From assembly GCA_944388385.1 (NCBI GenBank), contig CALXIO010000009.1, positions 1 to 64,000 on the forward strand: 64,000 bases of DNA, written 5' to 3'. A model generated the notes under the pieces. That model had not been told where the DNA came from. It did not search any database and was given only the letters and a program-made list of their open reading frames with translations. Positions within the stretch are counted from its first letter, which is position 1; each line of letters starts with the position of its first letter. Source of the stretch: an uncultured Ruminiclostridium sp. (GTDB lineage Bacteria > Bacillota > Clostridia > Oscillospirales > Ruminococcaceae). Positions 32,624 through 41,454 of this stretch are shown here, in pieces. Position numbers and translations under genes: made by a program.

Positions 32624-32683
32624 ATATACTTTACGCTGAAAGCGTATCCCCCTTGTATAATGTATTTTAAAGTGTAGTATATA

Positions 32684-32712
32684 ATTATACACTTAAACAG
32701 GGCTTTTGTCAA
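32684..32712 (-). promoter_or_regulatory. Promoter of the glycosyltransferase operon
   Basis: TTGACA (32707-32712), 17-base spacer, TATAAT (32684-32689) with TG one base upstream, minus strand. Confidence 0.88.
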
Positions 32713-32849
32713 TCAGCTTTAAGGGATATGAGGGTAAATATGGCAGAAATAACAAATATAGCGACATTATTCTATTTTTCACTGTGGAGTTGATATAGAC
32801 ATATTATACAATTTGTAATTACATTTATTAAGAGAAGTCCGGATAAAAT

Positions 32850-32878
32850 AAACCCTTCTTTTTAAAAGGAGGGCATTT
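32850..32878 (-). terminator. Terminator of the ddl-RluA operon
   Basis: Stem CCCTYCTTTT/AAAAGRAGGG followed on the minus strand by TTTATTTTAT, directly after the RluA stop codon. Confidence 0.7.
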
Positions 32879-33838
32879 TTATTCCTTATATCCGAATTTC
32901 AAGGCAAAATCAGGAAGGGCGCATTTAAATTCCTTTCCCTTAAGATAGGAAAGTATTCCGCTGTCGGAGGTGAAGTCAAATTTCAGCCGGTAGCTGCAAA
33001 GAGCCTGGTATTTATAGCCGTATTGCTTATTTATACGGTTATTGCCGTATTTTCCGTCACCTAACAGGGGGTGTCCCATATATGCCATGTGGGCTCTTAT
33101 CTGGTGGGTTCTGCCGGTAAGCAAATCCACCTCTAAAAGGGAATTTTCCCCGTCACAAGAAAGAACTTTGTACTTTGTTTTAATGGTAAGGTTAACCTTT
33201 GTATTTCTGTCGGAAATTATAACCTTGTTTTTACTGCTGTCCTTATAAAGATAGGCTGTAAGGGTGGCCGATGCAGGCTCTACCCTGCCGTAAACGGCGC
33301 ACAGATACAGCTTTGTTATTTCCCTGTGCTTTATCTTCTGACTCATTATGCGAAGGGCTTCTGCATTTTTTGCCGCTATCACTATACCGCTTGTATTTCT
33401 GTCTATACGGTTACATAGTGCAGGGGCAAAGGATTTTTCCTTTTCAGGGTCATACTCCCCCTTTTTATAAAGATAGGACAGTATGCGGTTTATAAGGGTA
33501 TCCTGCTCATTGTCATTGTCCTCGTGAACTACCAGTCCCACCGGCTTATCAATAAGCAGGATGTTTTCATCCTCATAGACAATATTCAATTCAGAGGAAA
33601 TATCCTCAATGGCAACTTCCCTTTGTCGCTCCTGTAAAAGCTCCTCCGGGATATAGAGCTTGATTATATCATTTTCCGTAAGCCTTTTGGATACCTCACA
33701 TTTTTTGCCGTTTAGCTTTATGCAGTTTTTCCGCATAAATTTGCATATATGCCCCTGGGACAGCAAGGGGTAGCTTTTAAGCAGAAATCTATCTAAACGC
33801 TGACCGCCGTCATTTGCCCCTATTATAATTTCCCTCAT
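32879..33838 (-). CDS. RluA-family pseudouridine synthase
   Basis: 319 residues. S4 RNA-binding domain at about 14-70 (FLLKSYPLLSQGHICKFMR), then the RluA catalytic domain with CNRIDRNTSGIVIAAKN containing the catalytic Asp, LLTGRTHQIRAHMAYMGHPLLGD, and a final beta sheet. Modifies rRNA or tRNA; which site (RluC/D-like) is not clear. Overlaps the upstream 70-residue gene by 4 bases. Confidence 0.92.
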   Translation of the reverse strand: MREIIIGANDGGQRLDRFLLKSYPLLSQGHICKFMRKNCIKLNGKKCEVSKRLTENDIIKLYIPEELLQERQREVAIEDISSELNIVYEDENILLIDKPVGLVVHEDNDNEQDTLINRILSYLYKKGEYDPEKEKSFAPALCNRIDRNTSGIVIAAKNAEALRIMSQKIKHREITKLYLCAVYGRVEPASATLTAYLYKDSSKNKVIISDRNTKVNLTIKTKYKVLSCDGENSLLEVDLLTGRTHQIRAHMAYMGHPLLGDGKYGNNRINKQYGYKYQALCSYRLKFDFTSDSGILSYLKGKEFKCALPDFALKFGYKE

Positions 33839-34047
33839 CTCTGGATACGCTTAAAACCGCAATCCTCTAAGTACAGGGTGGCCTTATTGAAATAATCTCC
33901 TGAGCTCTGGCATTTGTCAGCTATGGCATCAAGACCGGAAAGGGCTGTTTCCCAGTCGGATTTTGTTTTGCCCGGCTCTGCTTCAAACCATATCTGATTT
34001 TCCCATATACCGAACTTTAAATCAATTATATAAACCTGGTTTTCCAT
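33835..34047 (-). CDS. Small protein of unknown function
   Basis: 70 residues, acidic and Trp-rich at the N terminus (DLKFGIWENQIWFEAEPGKTKSDWE), no signal or membrane segment; not recognised. A GAAAGGA RBS lies upstream. It stops 4 bases into the RluA gene and starts 15 bases after ddl, so it is a genuine operon member rather than a chance frame. Confidence 0.7.
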   Translation of the reverse strand: MENQVYIIDLKFGIWENQIWFEAEPGKTKSDWETALSGLDAIADKCQSSGDYFNKATLYLEDCGFKRIQR

Positions 34048-34062
34048 TTCTTATCCTTTCAA

Positions 34063-35247
34063 TTAAAGCTTGCCGCCCTTAGCGCCGCCCAGCTTACCGC
34101 CTGAAAATCCCTCTAATATATTACTGTCAAAGCTGAAGGTAAGGGATTTATTTATTCTTTCACGCTTAAGGCTTAACATTATTATCTCATCTAAAAGTGC
34201 GCTGTACTTTACCCCCACAGGCTCCCAAAGATAAAAGGCAAGGCTTCCGGGGATTGTGTTTATTTCGTTTAAGTACACCTTGTCAGTGTCCATATCTATC
34301 ATAAAGTCAATTCTTGCCACACCGCTGCATCCAAGACATCTGAATGCCTTTACGGCTAAAGTGCGGATTTCCTCTCTTCTTTCGGGGGTTATATCCGCAG
34401 GTACCTTTCTTTTAAGGGTAGCCATACCGCTTGACTTTCCGCCGCCGATATACTTATCCTCAAAGCTGAGTATTTCATCATTACCCATAGGCTGTTCACA
34501 TTCTGAGGCATGGGCGGTTTCATAGTCACCTGCCACAGAGCAGTTTATTTCCTTTAAGTTGGTGATAGCCTTTTCGCAAAGCACCTTAGAAGCATAGAAA
34601 AAGGCGGTTTCAAGGGCATCAAGTAAGCCCTCTCTGTCATGGGCTATGGTGATACCTACACTTGAGCCTAAGTTTATGGGCTTTACTATAACAGGATAGC
34701 CCACCTTGGTTTCTATTCTTGCTATTTCTCTTTCGTTGTTCTCGTTATAGTCAATTGTATGAACAGTAACACAGTCAAGCACGGGAATGTCATTATCCTT
34801 GAAAACGGTTTTCATTACATACTTATCCATTCCCACAGCGGAGGAAATTACATCACAGCCTGCATAGGGTATGCCTATTGTCTGGAAATATCCCTGCAAT
34901 ACGCCGTCCTCAACATTAGTACCATGAACAACAGGTAAAGCCACATCTATTACACAGTGAACATTGTTGCCAAGCTTCTTAGCGGGGAAATAGTCCAGCT
35001 CAAAGTCATTTCCGTTTTTAATAAGGATTACCCTTTTACTCTGGGATAAAAGGGAGGGTATGTTGCTGTATGAGGGGATCTTGCCTATTTTCTCTCCTAC
35101 ATACATTTCCCCTGCCTTTGTGATATATACAGGGGTAACCTCATACTTTTCCTTATCAATATTGTTGCAAGCCTGAATAGCGGAAATAATTGAAACCTCA
35201 TGCTCAACACTCTTTCCGCCGAAAAATACGCCTACTCTAATCTTCAT
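34063..35247 (-). CDS. ddl: D-alanine--D-alanine ligase
   Basis: 394 residues, ATP-grasp enzyme that makes D-Ala-D-Ala. N-terminal VGVFFGGKSVEHEVSIISA, central VVHGTNVEDGVLQGYFQTIGIPYAGCDVISSAVGMDKYV, ATP-binding PVIVKPINLGSSVGITIA, and C-terminal RIDFMID...YLNEINTIPGSLAFYLW. Tyr/Ser loop residues fit D-Ala-D-Ala rather than D-Ala-D-Lac use, but this is only an impression. Downstream of the MurF-like gene that uses its product. Confidence 0.95.
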   Translation of the reverse strand: MKIRVGVFFGGKSVEHEVSIISAIQACNNIDKEKYEVTPVYITKAGEMYVGEKIGKIPSYSNIPSLLSQSKRVILIKNGNDFELDYFPAKKLGNNVHCVIDVALPVVHGTNVEDGVLQGYFQTIGIPYAGCDVISSAVGMDKYVMKTVFKDNDIPVLDCVTVHTIDYNENNEREIARIETKVGYPVIVKPINLGSSVGITIAHDREGLLDALETAFFYASKVLCEKAITNLKEINCSVAGDYETAHASECEQPMGNDEILSFEDKYIGGGKSSGMATLKRKVPADITPERREEIRTLAVKAFRCLGCSGVARIDFMIDMDTDKVYLNEINTIPGSLAFYLWEPVGVKYSALLDEIIMLSLKRERINKSLTFSFDSNILEGFSGGKLGGAKGGKL

Positions 35248-35275
35248 TGTTCTATCCTTTCCAAGTCACAGCTTA

Positions 35276-36847
35276 TCAATAATTATCGGGAAGATCGTTT
35301 TCAAGAAGCACTATCTTCTTTTTGCCCATGGGATCTAAGCTCTCTGCCTTTGCAAGGGCATCCTTGAGATTTTCTGCCACATAGGTTTTTTCATCGGGAT
35401 AGCCTGCCTGTTTAAGTCCGTCGGTAATAGGCACAGCCTGTCGCTTTCCGACTGCAATTACAAAATCGCATACAGCCGCCGCCTGCTCGCCAAAGCGCTT
35501 ATTAAGCTCATATTCCTTTTCCCCAAGCTCAATCATACCGGGAGTAACCAGCACCTTATAGCCCTCAAATACCGCAAGGGTATCAAGGGCCGCCTTAGCA
35601 CCGGTGGGGTTTGAGTTAAAGGCATCGTCTATAATGACAGAGGATTTTCCCTTGATTATCTGTAATCTGTGGGGTACACATTCAAGCCTTCTTACCGGAA
35701 GCACCAGTTTTTCAAGCTCCACACCGAGGCTGTTTGCCATGGCTATTGCACCCACAATATTCTGTACATTGTGACTGCCTATAAGGGGAGTGGAAAATTC
35801 CACCGCCTTATGGCCATGATGGAGTGTAAAGGCTGTACCCTTTTCGCTGACGGAAATATTATCCGCATAATATTGATTTCCCTCTTTAAGTCCGTAGGTG
35901 ACTATGTTTTTATTACAGGGATTGTTTTTTATATACTCATTATCATAATTAAGCACCACAAAGCCATCCCCCACAGCATTAGCAAGCTCGAACTTTGTTT
36001 TTATTATATTTTCAATACTGCCAAAGCTCTCTAAATGCTGAGGACCTATTGAGGTAATAATTCCGTGCTTAGGATTTACAATATCGCATATTTCCTTTAT
36101 TTCCCCTACACCCTTTGCGCCCATTTCACAAAGGAATATATCGTAGGTGGCATTAAGACTGCCTCTTACTGTCTTTACAACACCCATTGTGGTGTTATAG
36201 CTTTCCGGTGTCATAAGTACATTGTACTTTGCGCTGAGCAGCTTTTCAAGGTAAAACTTTGTACTGGTCTTGCCGTAGCTTCCTGTAAGTCCCACAACAG
36301 TAAGATTGGGAAGCTCCCTTATTATCCTTTTTGCATCATTTATATAATGCCTGTTTATCATAGCTTCAACAGGCTTATTTACCACATTTGCAATAATAAC
36401 GCCAAAAAGATTAAGGACATTAAAAGCACTTATCAACAGGGGCATATGATTATTTCCGTACATTAAAGCCACTATTAAAGCGGAAATAACAGCATAAATA
36501 ATACCCCAGCTAACACACATTCTTATTACTCTGGGGGTATATACCAGCTTTTTCTTTACCGGCTTTTTCCGAGGGAGAATAGCCGCCATAAGAGAAATAA
36601 CACCTGCAACTATCATATGAACAGGATTTTCCGAAGAAAACAATACCGAGGCTGTAAAAATATAGCCGGCGGAAATAATAAAGGGTATAGTTCTTATAAG
36701 AACATCCCCTATATTTATTCCCATCCATTTTATCTGTTCCTTGGCATGGTAGGAATTAAGCTGGAACATATGCATATAGTGGATGAAATTTATAACCGAT
36801 GCCAAAACCGTCAGCACCAGAAATACTATAAGGCAAATCAAATACAT
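35276..36847 (-). CDS. murF: Membrane-fused MurF-like Mur ligase
   Basis: 523 residues. The first about 165 residues are hydrophobic with four or five transmembrane helices, replacing the usual MurF N-terminal UDP-MurNAc-binding domain. From about 170 the Mur ligase core begins: VVGLTGSYGKTSTKFYLE (ATP loop), MTPESYNTTMGVVKTV, EMGAKGVGEI, GPQHLESFGSIENIIKTK, and IIDDAFNSNPTGAKAAL. MurF adds D-Ala-D-Ala to UDP-MurNAc-tripeptide; ddl directly behind it supports that. Because the substrate domain differs, a related amide ligation on a lipid-linked precursor is possible. Confidence 0.8.
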   Translation of the reverse strand: MYLICLIVFLVLTVLASVINFIHYMHMFQLNSYHAKEQIKWMGINIGDVLIRTIPFIISAGYIFTASVLFSSENPVHMIVAGVISLMAAILPRKKPVKKKLVYTPRVIRMCVSWGIIYAVISALIVALMYGNNHMPLLISAFNVLNLFGVIIANVVNKPVEAMINRHYINDAKRIIRELPNLTVVGLTGSYGKTSTKFYLEKLLSAKYNVLMTPESYNTTMGVVKTVRGSLNATYDIFLCEMGAKGVGEIKEICDIVNPKHGIITSIGPQHLESFGSIENIIKTKFELANAVGDGFVVLNYDNEYIKNNPCNKNIVTYGLKEGNQYYADNISVSEKGTAFTLHHGHKAVEFSTPLIGSHNVQNIVGAIAMANSLGVELEKLVLPVRRLECVPHRLQIIKGKSSVIIDDAFNSNPTGAKAALDTLAVFEGYKVLVTPGMIELGEKEYELNKRFGEQAAAVCDFVIAVGKRQAVPITDGLKQAGYPDEKTYVAENLKDALAKAESLDPMGKKKIVLLENDLPDNY

Positions 36848-36859
36848 AATTTTCTCCCT

Positions 36860-37639
36860 TTAGTTATTATCAAGTAAAAATGAGGTCAGCACCCTTGAAT
36901 AGGTATACCAGCCGTCAAGGAAGGAATAATGGCCTGCGTTTTCGATTATGACTGTTCCTGCATCGGGTAAGAGCTTTTCCATAAGCTTTGCATCCGATAC
37001 CGGGGTAGCGTCGTCCTTTTCTCCCCAGATAAGCAGTACCGACTGCTTTATACCGGGCAGGAGCTTGCGAAGATCCTCATTTACCACCCTAACTAAGGTC
37101 TGCCTCATAACAGGGGATGCCGCAAGATAATCCGCACTTCCTCTTTTTCTTCTCATGTTGTCCACCGCATTGGGGAAAGCCTTTTTAAGGGGAGGCAGGC
37201 TCATAAACCACTTGCCGATTTTATAGCCCCTTAATTTAAGCCATGAACCAAAACTCTGCTTTGGCTTTATTCCTGCGCTGTCGGTAAGTACAATCTTTGT
37301 TGGGTTAAATATGGGACTATTTCCGCTGGTGGATTTTATAATCACCCTTCCGCCGAAGCTGTGACCCAGCATAACATCGGGTTTAAGGTTTATACAGTAG
37401 CAGAATTTCTTTACAAACTGTACATAATCATCCACACACCAAGGACAGGGAGGCTCATCGCTTTCCCCGAAGCCCGGCATATCAGGGGCTACTACCCTGT
37501 ATTTATCCGATAATAATTCTATAATATTATTAAACAGCTTTATGTTAGAACCCCAGCCGTGAAGTAAAAGCACAGAGGGGGCATTTTCCCGTTTATTGTC
37601 AAAGTAATTTATTCTGACGGAATCTATATTTATCTCCAT
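36860..37639 (-). CDS. Alpha/beta-hydrolase fold protein
   Basis: 259 residues. Oxyanion/HGWG motif at LLLHGWGSN (25-33), nucleophile Ser94 in LGHSFGGR, acid Asp in WGEKDDATP, catalytic His in NAGHYSFLD near the end. Substrate unknown; no signal peptide. ATG 37639 follows AAGGAG. It stops 12 bases before the MurF-like gene, so it heads that operon; a role in envelope metabolism is a guess from position only. Confidence 0.85.
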   Translation of the reverse strand: MEINIDSVRINYFDNKRENAPSVLLLHGWGSNIKLFNNIIELLSDKYRVVAPDMPGFGESDEPPCPWCVDDYVQFVKKFCYCINLKPDVMLGHSFGGRVIIKSTSGNSPIFNPTKIVLTDSAGIKPKQSFGSWLKLRGYKIGKWFMSLPPLKKAFPNAVDNMRRKRGSADYLAASPVMRQTLVRVVNEDLRKLLPGIKQSVLLIWGEKDDATPVSDAKLMEKLLPDAGTVIIENAGHYSFLDGWYTYSRVLTSFLLDNN

Positions 37640-37805
37640 CTTTATCTCCTTCTTAAAAAAAGCATACATATATATTATATGATTTTTTCCTTACTTTGTC
37701 AAGGTAAACAGGGCTATACCTGTCATATAATGTCACAAAAACAGCCTTATTTCTTGTCTTGCTTGTCATTATGGGGAAATTGCCCTCATATATCTTAAAT
37801 AAATA

Positions 37806-37824
37806 CTCCGGCTTTATGCCGGAG
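37806..37824. other. Leader hairpin before the deacetylase gene
   Basis: Stem CTCCGG/CCGGAG around CTTTATG, without a T-run on the plus strand, ending 10 bases before the RBS. Meaning unknown. Confidence 0.4.
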
Positions 37825-37846
37825 ATAAGCTAACGGAGGAATAATT

Positions 37847-38983
37847 ATGTTTATAATGACCATAACCAAGCGAAGGATACTCAGGCTTGCGGTATTTTTA
37901 CTGGTGCTTCTTACCGGGGTGGCAATAGGGGTGTTTGCTATTCTCACCTCCATTAAAACCACCGCAGAGGGGGTAATGCTTCCCATATATTCAGTTGAAA
38001 GGCAGGATAATAAAATAAGCCTTACCTTTGACTGTGCCTGGGGGGATAGCAATACAGCAAAAATCCTTGATATGCTGACTAAGGAAAATATAAAGGCTAC
38101 CTTCTTTGTAACCGGGGAATTTTGCGATAAATATCCGGATACGGTCAGGGCCATGGCAAATGGCGGTCATGATGTGGCAAATCACTCAGATAAGCATATT
38201 CACCCGGTGGGGGCAAATGTGAACGACCTTATAGCCGATACCAAGGAATGTTCCCGCAAAATAGAAATGCTTACCGGGGTATACCCTACCCTTTACCGCA
38301 CCCCCTACGGGGAATTTGACGATAAGGTTATCACCACAATTTCCGGCATGGGGTACAGCGTTATTCAATGGAATATAGACTCAATAGACTGGGATAAGCC
38401 CACCCCACAGCAGATAATCGACCGCACCACAAAAAATATCCCCCAGGGGTCAATTTTGCTTTTCCATAATGACCTTGAAAACACCGAGGAGGCCCTTCCC
38501 GGCATTATAGCAAGCCTTAAAAGTCAGGGCTTTGAATTTGTTCCGGTGTCTGAGCTTATCTATACCGAAAATTATATTATAGATTCAAATGGCAGACAAC
38601 ACCTTACCGATGATATGGCGGCTATAATTTTCAGTCAGAACAGGGCGGTAAACAGCGCCTTTACCTCCCTTGCGGAAAATCTTTCGGTGGCTGAGATCGA
38701 ACAGCTTGACAAGTACGGTATGAATCCCACCTTGGCTAAAAGAACAGCGGAATTTCTCACCCGTGAGGAAATTGCCGCCATACAGACCCTGTCCTATGAG
38801 GAGCTGAAGGTACTGTTTGTAAAGCTGAAGGGGGCGGTATATGACAGAGTTCAGCAGAATGCCGGCTTTGATGAAAACTACAACGATGAGCCATATTTCA
38901 CCGAAACCACCCCACCTGCCACCACCCCAACGCCTATAATTTCCATGGATAAGGATGAGGGGGTACCTTCAAAAACAGAATAA
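37847..38983 (+). CDS. PdaB-like polysaccharide deacetylase with C-terminal extension
   Basis: 378 residues. N-terminal membrane anchor (about 11-33), then a CE4 NodB domain (55-245): SLTFDCAWGD (Asp62 and Asp67 in place of TFDDG, as in sporulation protein PdaB), HSDKHIH (metal His113, His117), YRTPYGEFDD and LLFHND. It would deacetylate cell-wall or cortex glycan outside the membrane. Residues about 245-345 form an extra helical region (AAIIFSQNRAVNS..., EEIAAIQTLSYEELKVLF) not part of CE4, ending in a Thr/Pro-rich tail. ACGGAGG precedes ATG. Confidence 0.87.
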   Translation: MFIMTITKRRILRLAVFLLVLLTGVAIGVFAILTSIKTTAEGVMLPIYSVERQDNKISLTFDCAWGDSNTAKILDMLTKENIKATFFVTGEFCDKYPDTVRAMANGGHDVANHSDKHIHPVGANVNDLIADTKECSRKIEMLTGVYPTLYRTPYGEFDDKVITTISGMGYSVIQWNIDSIDWDKPTPQQIIDRTTKNIPQGSILLFHNDLENTEEALPGIIASLKSQGFEFVPVSELIYTENYIIDSNGRQHLTDDMAAIIFSQNRAVNSAFTSLAENLSVAEIEQLDKYGMNPTLAKRTAEFLTREEIAAIQTLSYEELKVLFVKLKGAVYDRVQQNAGFDENYNDEPYFTETTPPATTPTPIISMDKDEGVPSKTE

Positions 38984-38987
38984 AAAA

Positions 38988-39014
38988 ATCCCCTGCCGTA
39001 GCAGGGGATTTTAT
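38988..39014 (+). terminator. Terminator of the deacetylase gene
   Basis: Arms ATCCCCTGC and GCAGGGGAT around CGTA, then TTTTATT. The identical stem-loop recurs at 48799-48820. Confidence 0.92.
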
Positions 39015-39043
39015 TCTGATAAAATTATCGACAAAATGAATTA

Positions 39044-39074
39044 TAAATAAAAAGGACACCCGAAGGTGTCCTTT
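39044..39074 (-). terminator. Terminator of the glg operon
   Basis: Arms AAAGGACACC and GGTGTCCTTT around CGAA, followed by TTTTATTT on the minus strand, 10 bases after the glgD stop. Confidence 0.9.
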
Positions 39075-39084
39075 GGTATCACGA

Positions 39085-40206
39085 TTAAACAGTAGCGCCC
39101 TTGTTTACAAATACGGGGTAGCTTTCTGTTCCGGCAAGTGAACGGTACTCACTGATAATAACATTCTTATCGGTAACTACAAAGTTCATCTCTGCCTTTT
39201 TGCCTACTACTGTATCCTGCATAAGGATGCAGTTTTTAACCTTTGCGCCCTTTTCGACCTTAACGCCTCTGAACAATACGCAGTTTTCAACCTCGCCCTC
39301 AATGATACAGCCGTCAGCAATAAGAGAATTCTTTACATTACTGTCAAGACCGTAGGTTGTGGGAGCGTCATCTCTTACCTTTGTGTAGATAGGAGAATCA
39401 GCAAGGAAGATCTGATCACGGAGAGTCTTATCCATGAGCTTCATATTGCTCTTGAAGTAGGTATCCATGCTGTCAATCTGGAAGAAGGGCTTATCGAACT
39501 TGTAAGCCATAACCTTAAGCTCGCTTAACTTGTGCTGTAACAGGTCAACCTCAAAGCTGTAGAGGTTTCTGCTTTCTGCATCTCTTACCACATTAAGCAT
39601 AAAGTCCTTGCCTACAACAAACATATTAAGGCTTACATTATGCTCGCCGCTGATTTCGGGACGAACAAGAAGATCATAAACCTGATTGTTCTCGTTTATG
39701 GAAAGAACAGTCTTGGTCATTGTCTGCTCTGTGGTGAAATTGCCCTTGCCGTAAACTACTGTAATATCTGCCCCTGTTTCTATATGATAGTCAACTATGG
39801 GACGGTAGTCAATATTTGCAATTACGTCAGCATCTGAAAGAATAAGATATTCTGCGTTGCTGTCCTGGATAAAGCGCTTGATGTGTGCAAGTGCTTCAAG
39901 TCTGCCTCTGTATACTCCGTGGCTGTTGCCGTAGGGAGGTAAAAGGTGAAGACCACCTGTCTTTCTTGAAAGATCCCATTCATCACCTGCACCGATATGA
40001 TCGATAAGTGAAAGGTAATTATCCTTTGTAACTATACCCACATTGTCAATATCGGAATTAACCATATTTGAAAGTGGGAAATCAACAAGTCTGTATCTGC
40101 CGCCGAAGGGCACACTTGCCATCGCTCTTATTTTTGTAAGGTCTGTAACGGTCTGTTCGTGCATATTAGCAAAGATAAGACCGAGAACTTTTGCCATATT
40201 AGCCAT
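39085..40206 (-). CDS. glgD: GlgD, ADP-glucose pyrophosphorylase paralogue
   Basis: 373 residues. Nucleotidyltransferase-like core (ASVPFGGRYRLVDFPLSNMVNSDIDNVGIVTK) and C-terminal left-handed beta helix (about 290-370). The N-terminal glycine-rich ATP loop of GlgC is absent (LGLIFANMHEQTV instead of AGGQGSRL), typical of GlgD, which regulates or raises the activity of GlgC in Firmicutes heterotetramers. 15 bases after glgC. Confidence 0.93.
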   Translation of the reverse strand: MANMAKVLGLIFANMHEQTVTDLTKIRAMASVPFGGRYRLVDFPLSNMVNSDIDNVGIVTKDNYLSLIDHIGAGDEWDLSRKTGGLHLLPPYGNSHGVYRGRLEALAHIKRFIQDSNAEYLILSDADVIANIDYRPIVDYHIETGADITVVYGKGNFTTEQTMTKTVLSINENNQVYDLLVRPEISGEHNVSLNMFVVGKDFMLNVVRDAESRNLYSFEVDLLQHKLSELKVMAYKFDKPFFQIDSMDTYFKSNMKLMDKTLRDQIFLADSPIYTKVRDDAPTTYGLDSNVKNSLIADGCIIEGEVENCVLFRGVKVEKGAKVKNCILMQDTVVGKKAEMNFVVTDKNVIISEYRSLAGTESYPVFVNKGATV

Positions 40207-40221
40207 TGACTTTTACTCCTC

Positions 40222-41427
40222 TCAAACGTTCTTTGAAATCATAGCCTTGGGTTCTATCTGTGCATTATCGCTTACGGTAATACCGTGGCCGATAACCGCA
40301 ACGCCCCATGTATCCTTATCCTGGATAGTCTCGGGACGAGCACCTATGTAGGCATTTTCGCCTACTACACAGTCCTCACCGACAATGGCATATTCAACAA
40401 CAGCACCCTTCTTAATGGTGGTGTTGGGCATGATGATACTGTCACGGACAATAGCGCCCTCTTCAATTACAACTCCTGCAAAGAGAACTGAGAAGTCTAC
40501 AAGACCCTCTATATTACAGCCCTCAGAAATCATGGAGTTTTCAATCTTGCTGTGAACACCTGCATAGTGAGGAGGCATTACGGGGTTACGGGAGTAAATT
40601 CTCCAGCTCTTATCGTGAAGGTCAAGAGGAACATTAGGATCAAGAAGGTCCATATTAGCCTCCCACAGGGAGTCAATAGTACCAACGTCCTTCCAGTAGC
40701 CGTCAAAGTGATAAGCTACCAGCTTGTTGCCGCTGTTTAACATCATGGGGATGATGTTCTTACCGAAGTCCTTGCTTGCGCCCTCATCATTTTCATTATC
40801 GATAAGGTGCTTTTTAAGAATGGGCCATGAGAAGATATATACACCCATTGAAGCAAGATTTGACTTAGGCTCAGCAGGCTTCTCTGCGAATTCGTAAATT
40901 ACGTTGTTTTCGTCTGCGCTCATGATACCGAAACGTGAAGCCTCCTCCCAGGGTACTTCAAGTACGGCAATAGTAGCATCTGCATTGTTCTTCTTGTGGA
41001 AGTCAAGCATCTTTGCATAGTTCATCTTATAGATGTGGTCGCCGGATAATACTGCAATATAGTCCGGGTTGTATCTGTCAATAAAGCTGATGTTCTGGTA
41101 AATAGCGTTTGCAGTACCCTCATACCAGGACTTGCCCTGAATCGACTCATAAGGAGGAAGTACGTGTACACCGCCGTGTACTCTGTCAAGACCCCAGGGG
41201 TGACCGTTTCCTATATACTCATTAAGTACAAGGGGCTGATACTGTGTCAGCACACCTACTGTATCAATTCCTGAATTGACACAGTTTGACAGCGGAAAGT
41301 CAATAATTCTGTACTTGCCGCCGAAAGGTACCGCAGGCTTAGCCATTTCCTGAGTCAGTGCATAAAGTCTGCTTCCCTGACCGCCTGCCAGCAACATTGC
41401 TACGCATTCTTTCTTTACGTGTTTCAT
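40222..41427 (-). CDS. glgC: Glucose-1-phosphate adenylyltransferase
   Basis: 401 residues, makes ADP-glucose for glycogen. Intact [15 protein letters not shown] (12-26), [35 protein letters not shown], and [14 protein letters not shown] with catalytic Asp; C-terminal beta helix from about 290. Lies between glgB and glgD; GGAGG precedes ATG. Confidence 0.96.
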   Translation of the reverse strand: MKHVKKECVAMLLAGGQGSRLYALTQEMAKPAVPFGGKYRIIDFPLSNCVNSGIDTVGVLTQYQPLVLNEYIGNGHPWGLDRVHGGVHVLPPYESIQGKSWYEGTANAIYQNISFIDRYNPDYIAVLSGDHIYKMNYAKMLDFHKKNNADATIAVLEVPWEEASRFGIMSADENNVIYEFAEKPAEPKSNLASMGVYIFSWPILKKHLIDNENDEGASKDFGKNIIPMMLNSGNKLVAYHFDGYWKDVGTIDSLWEANMDLLDPNVPLDLHDKSWRIYSRNPVMPPHYAGVHSKIENSMISEGCNIEGLVDFSVLFAGVVIEEGAIVRDSIIMPNTTIKKGAVVEYAIVGEDCVVGENAYIGARPETIQDKDTWGVAVIGHGITVSDNAQIEPKAMISKNV

Positions 41428-41454
41428 TGGTTTTGGTTCCTCCGTGAATTATTT

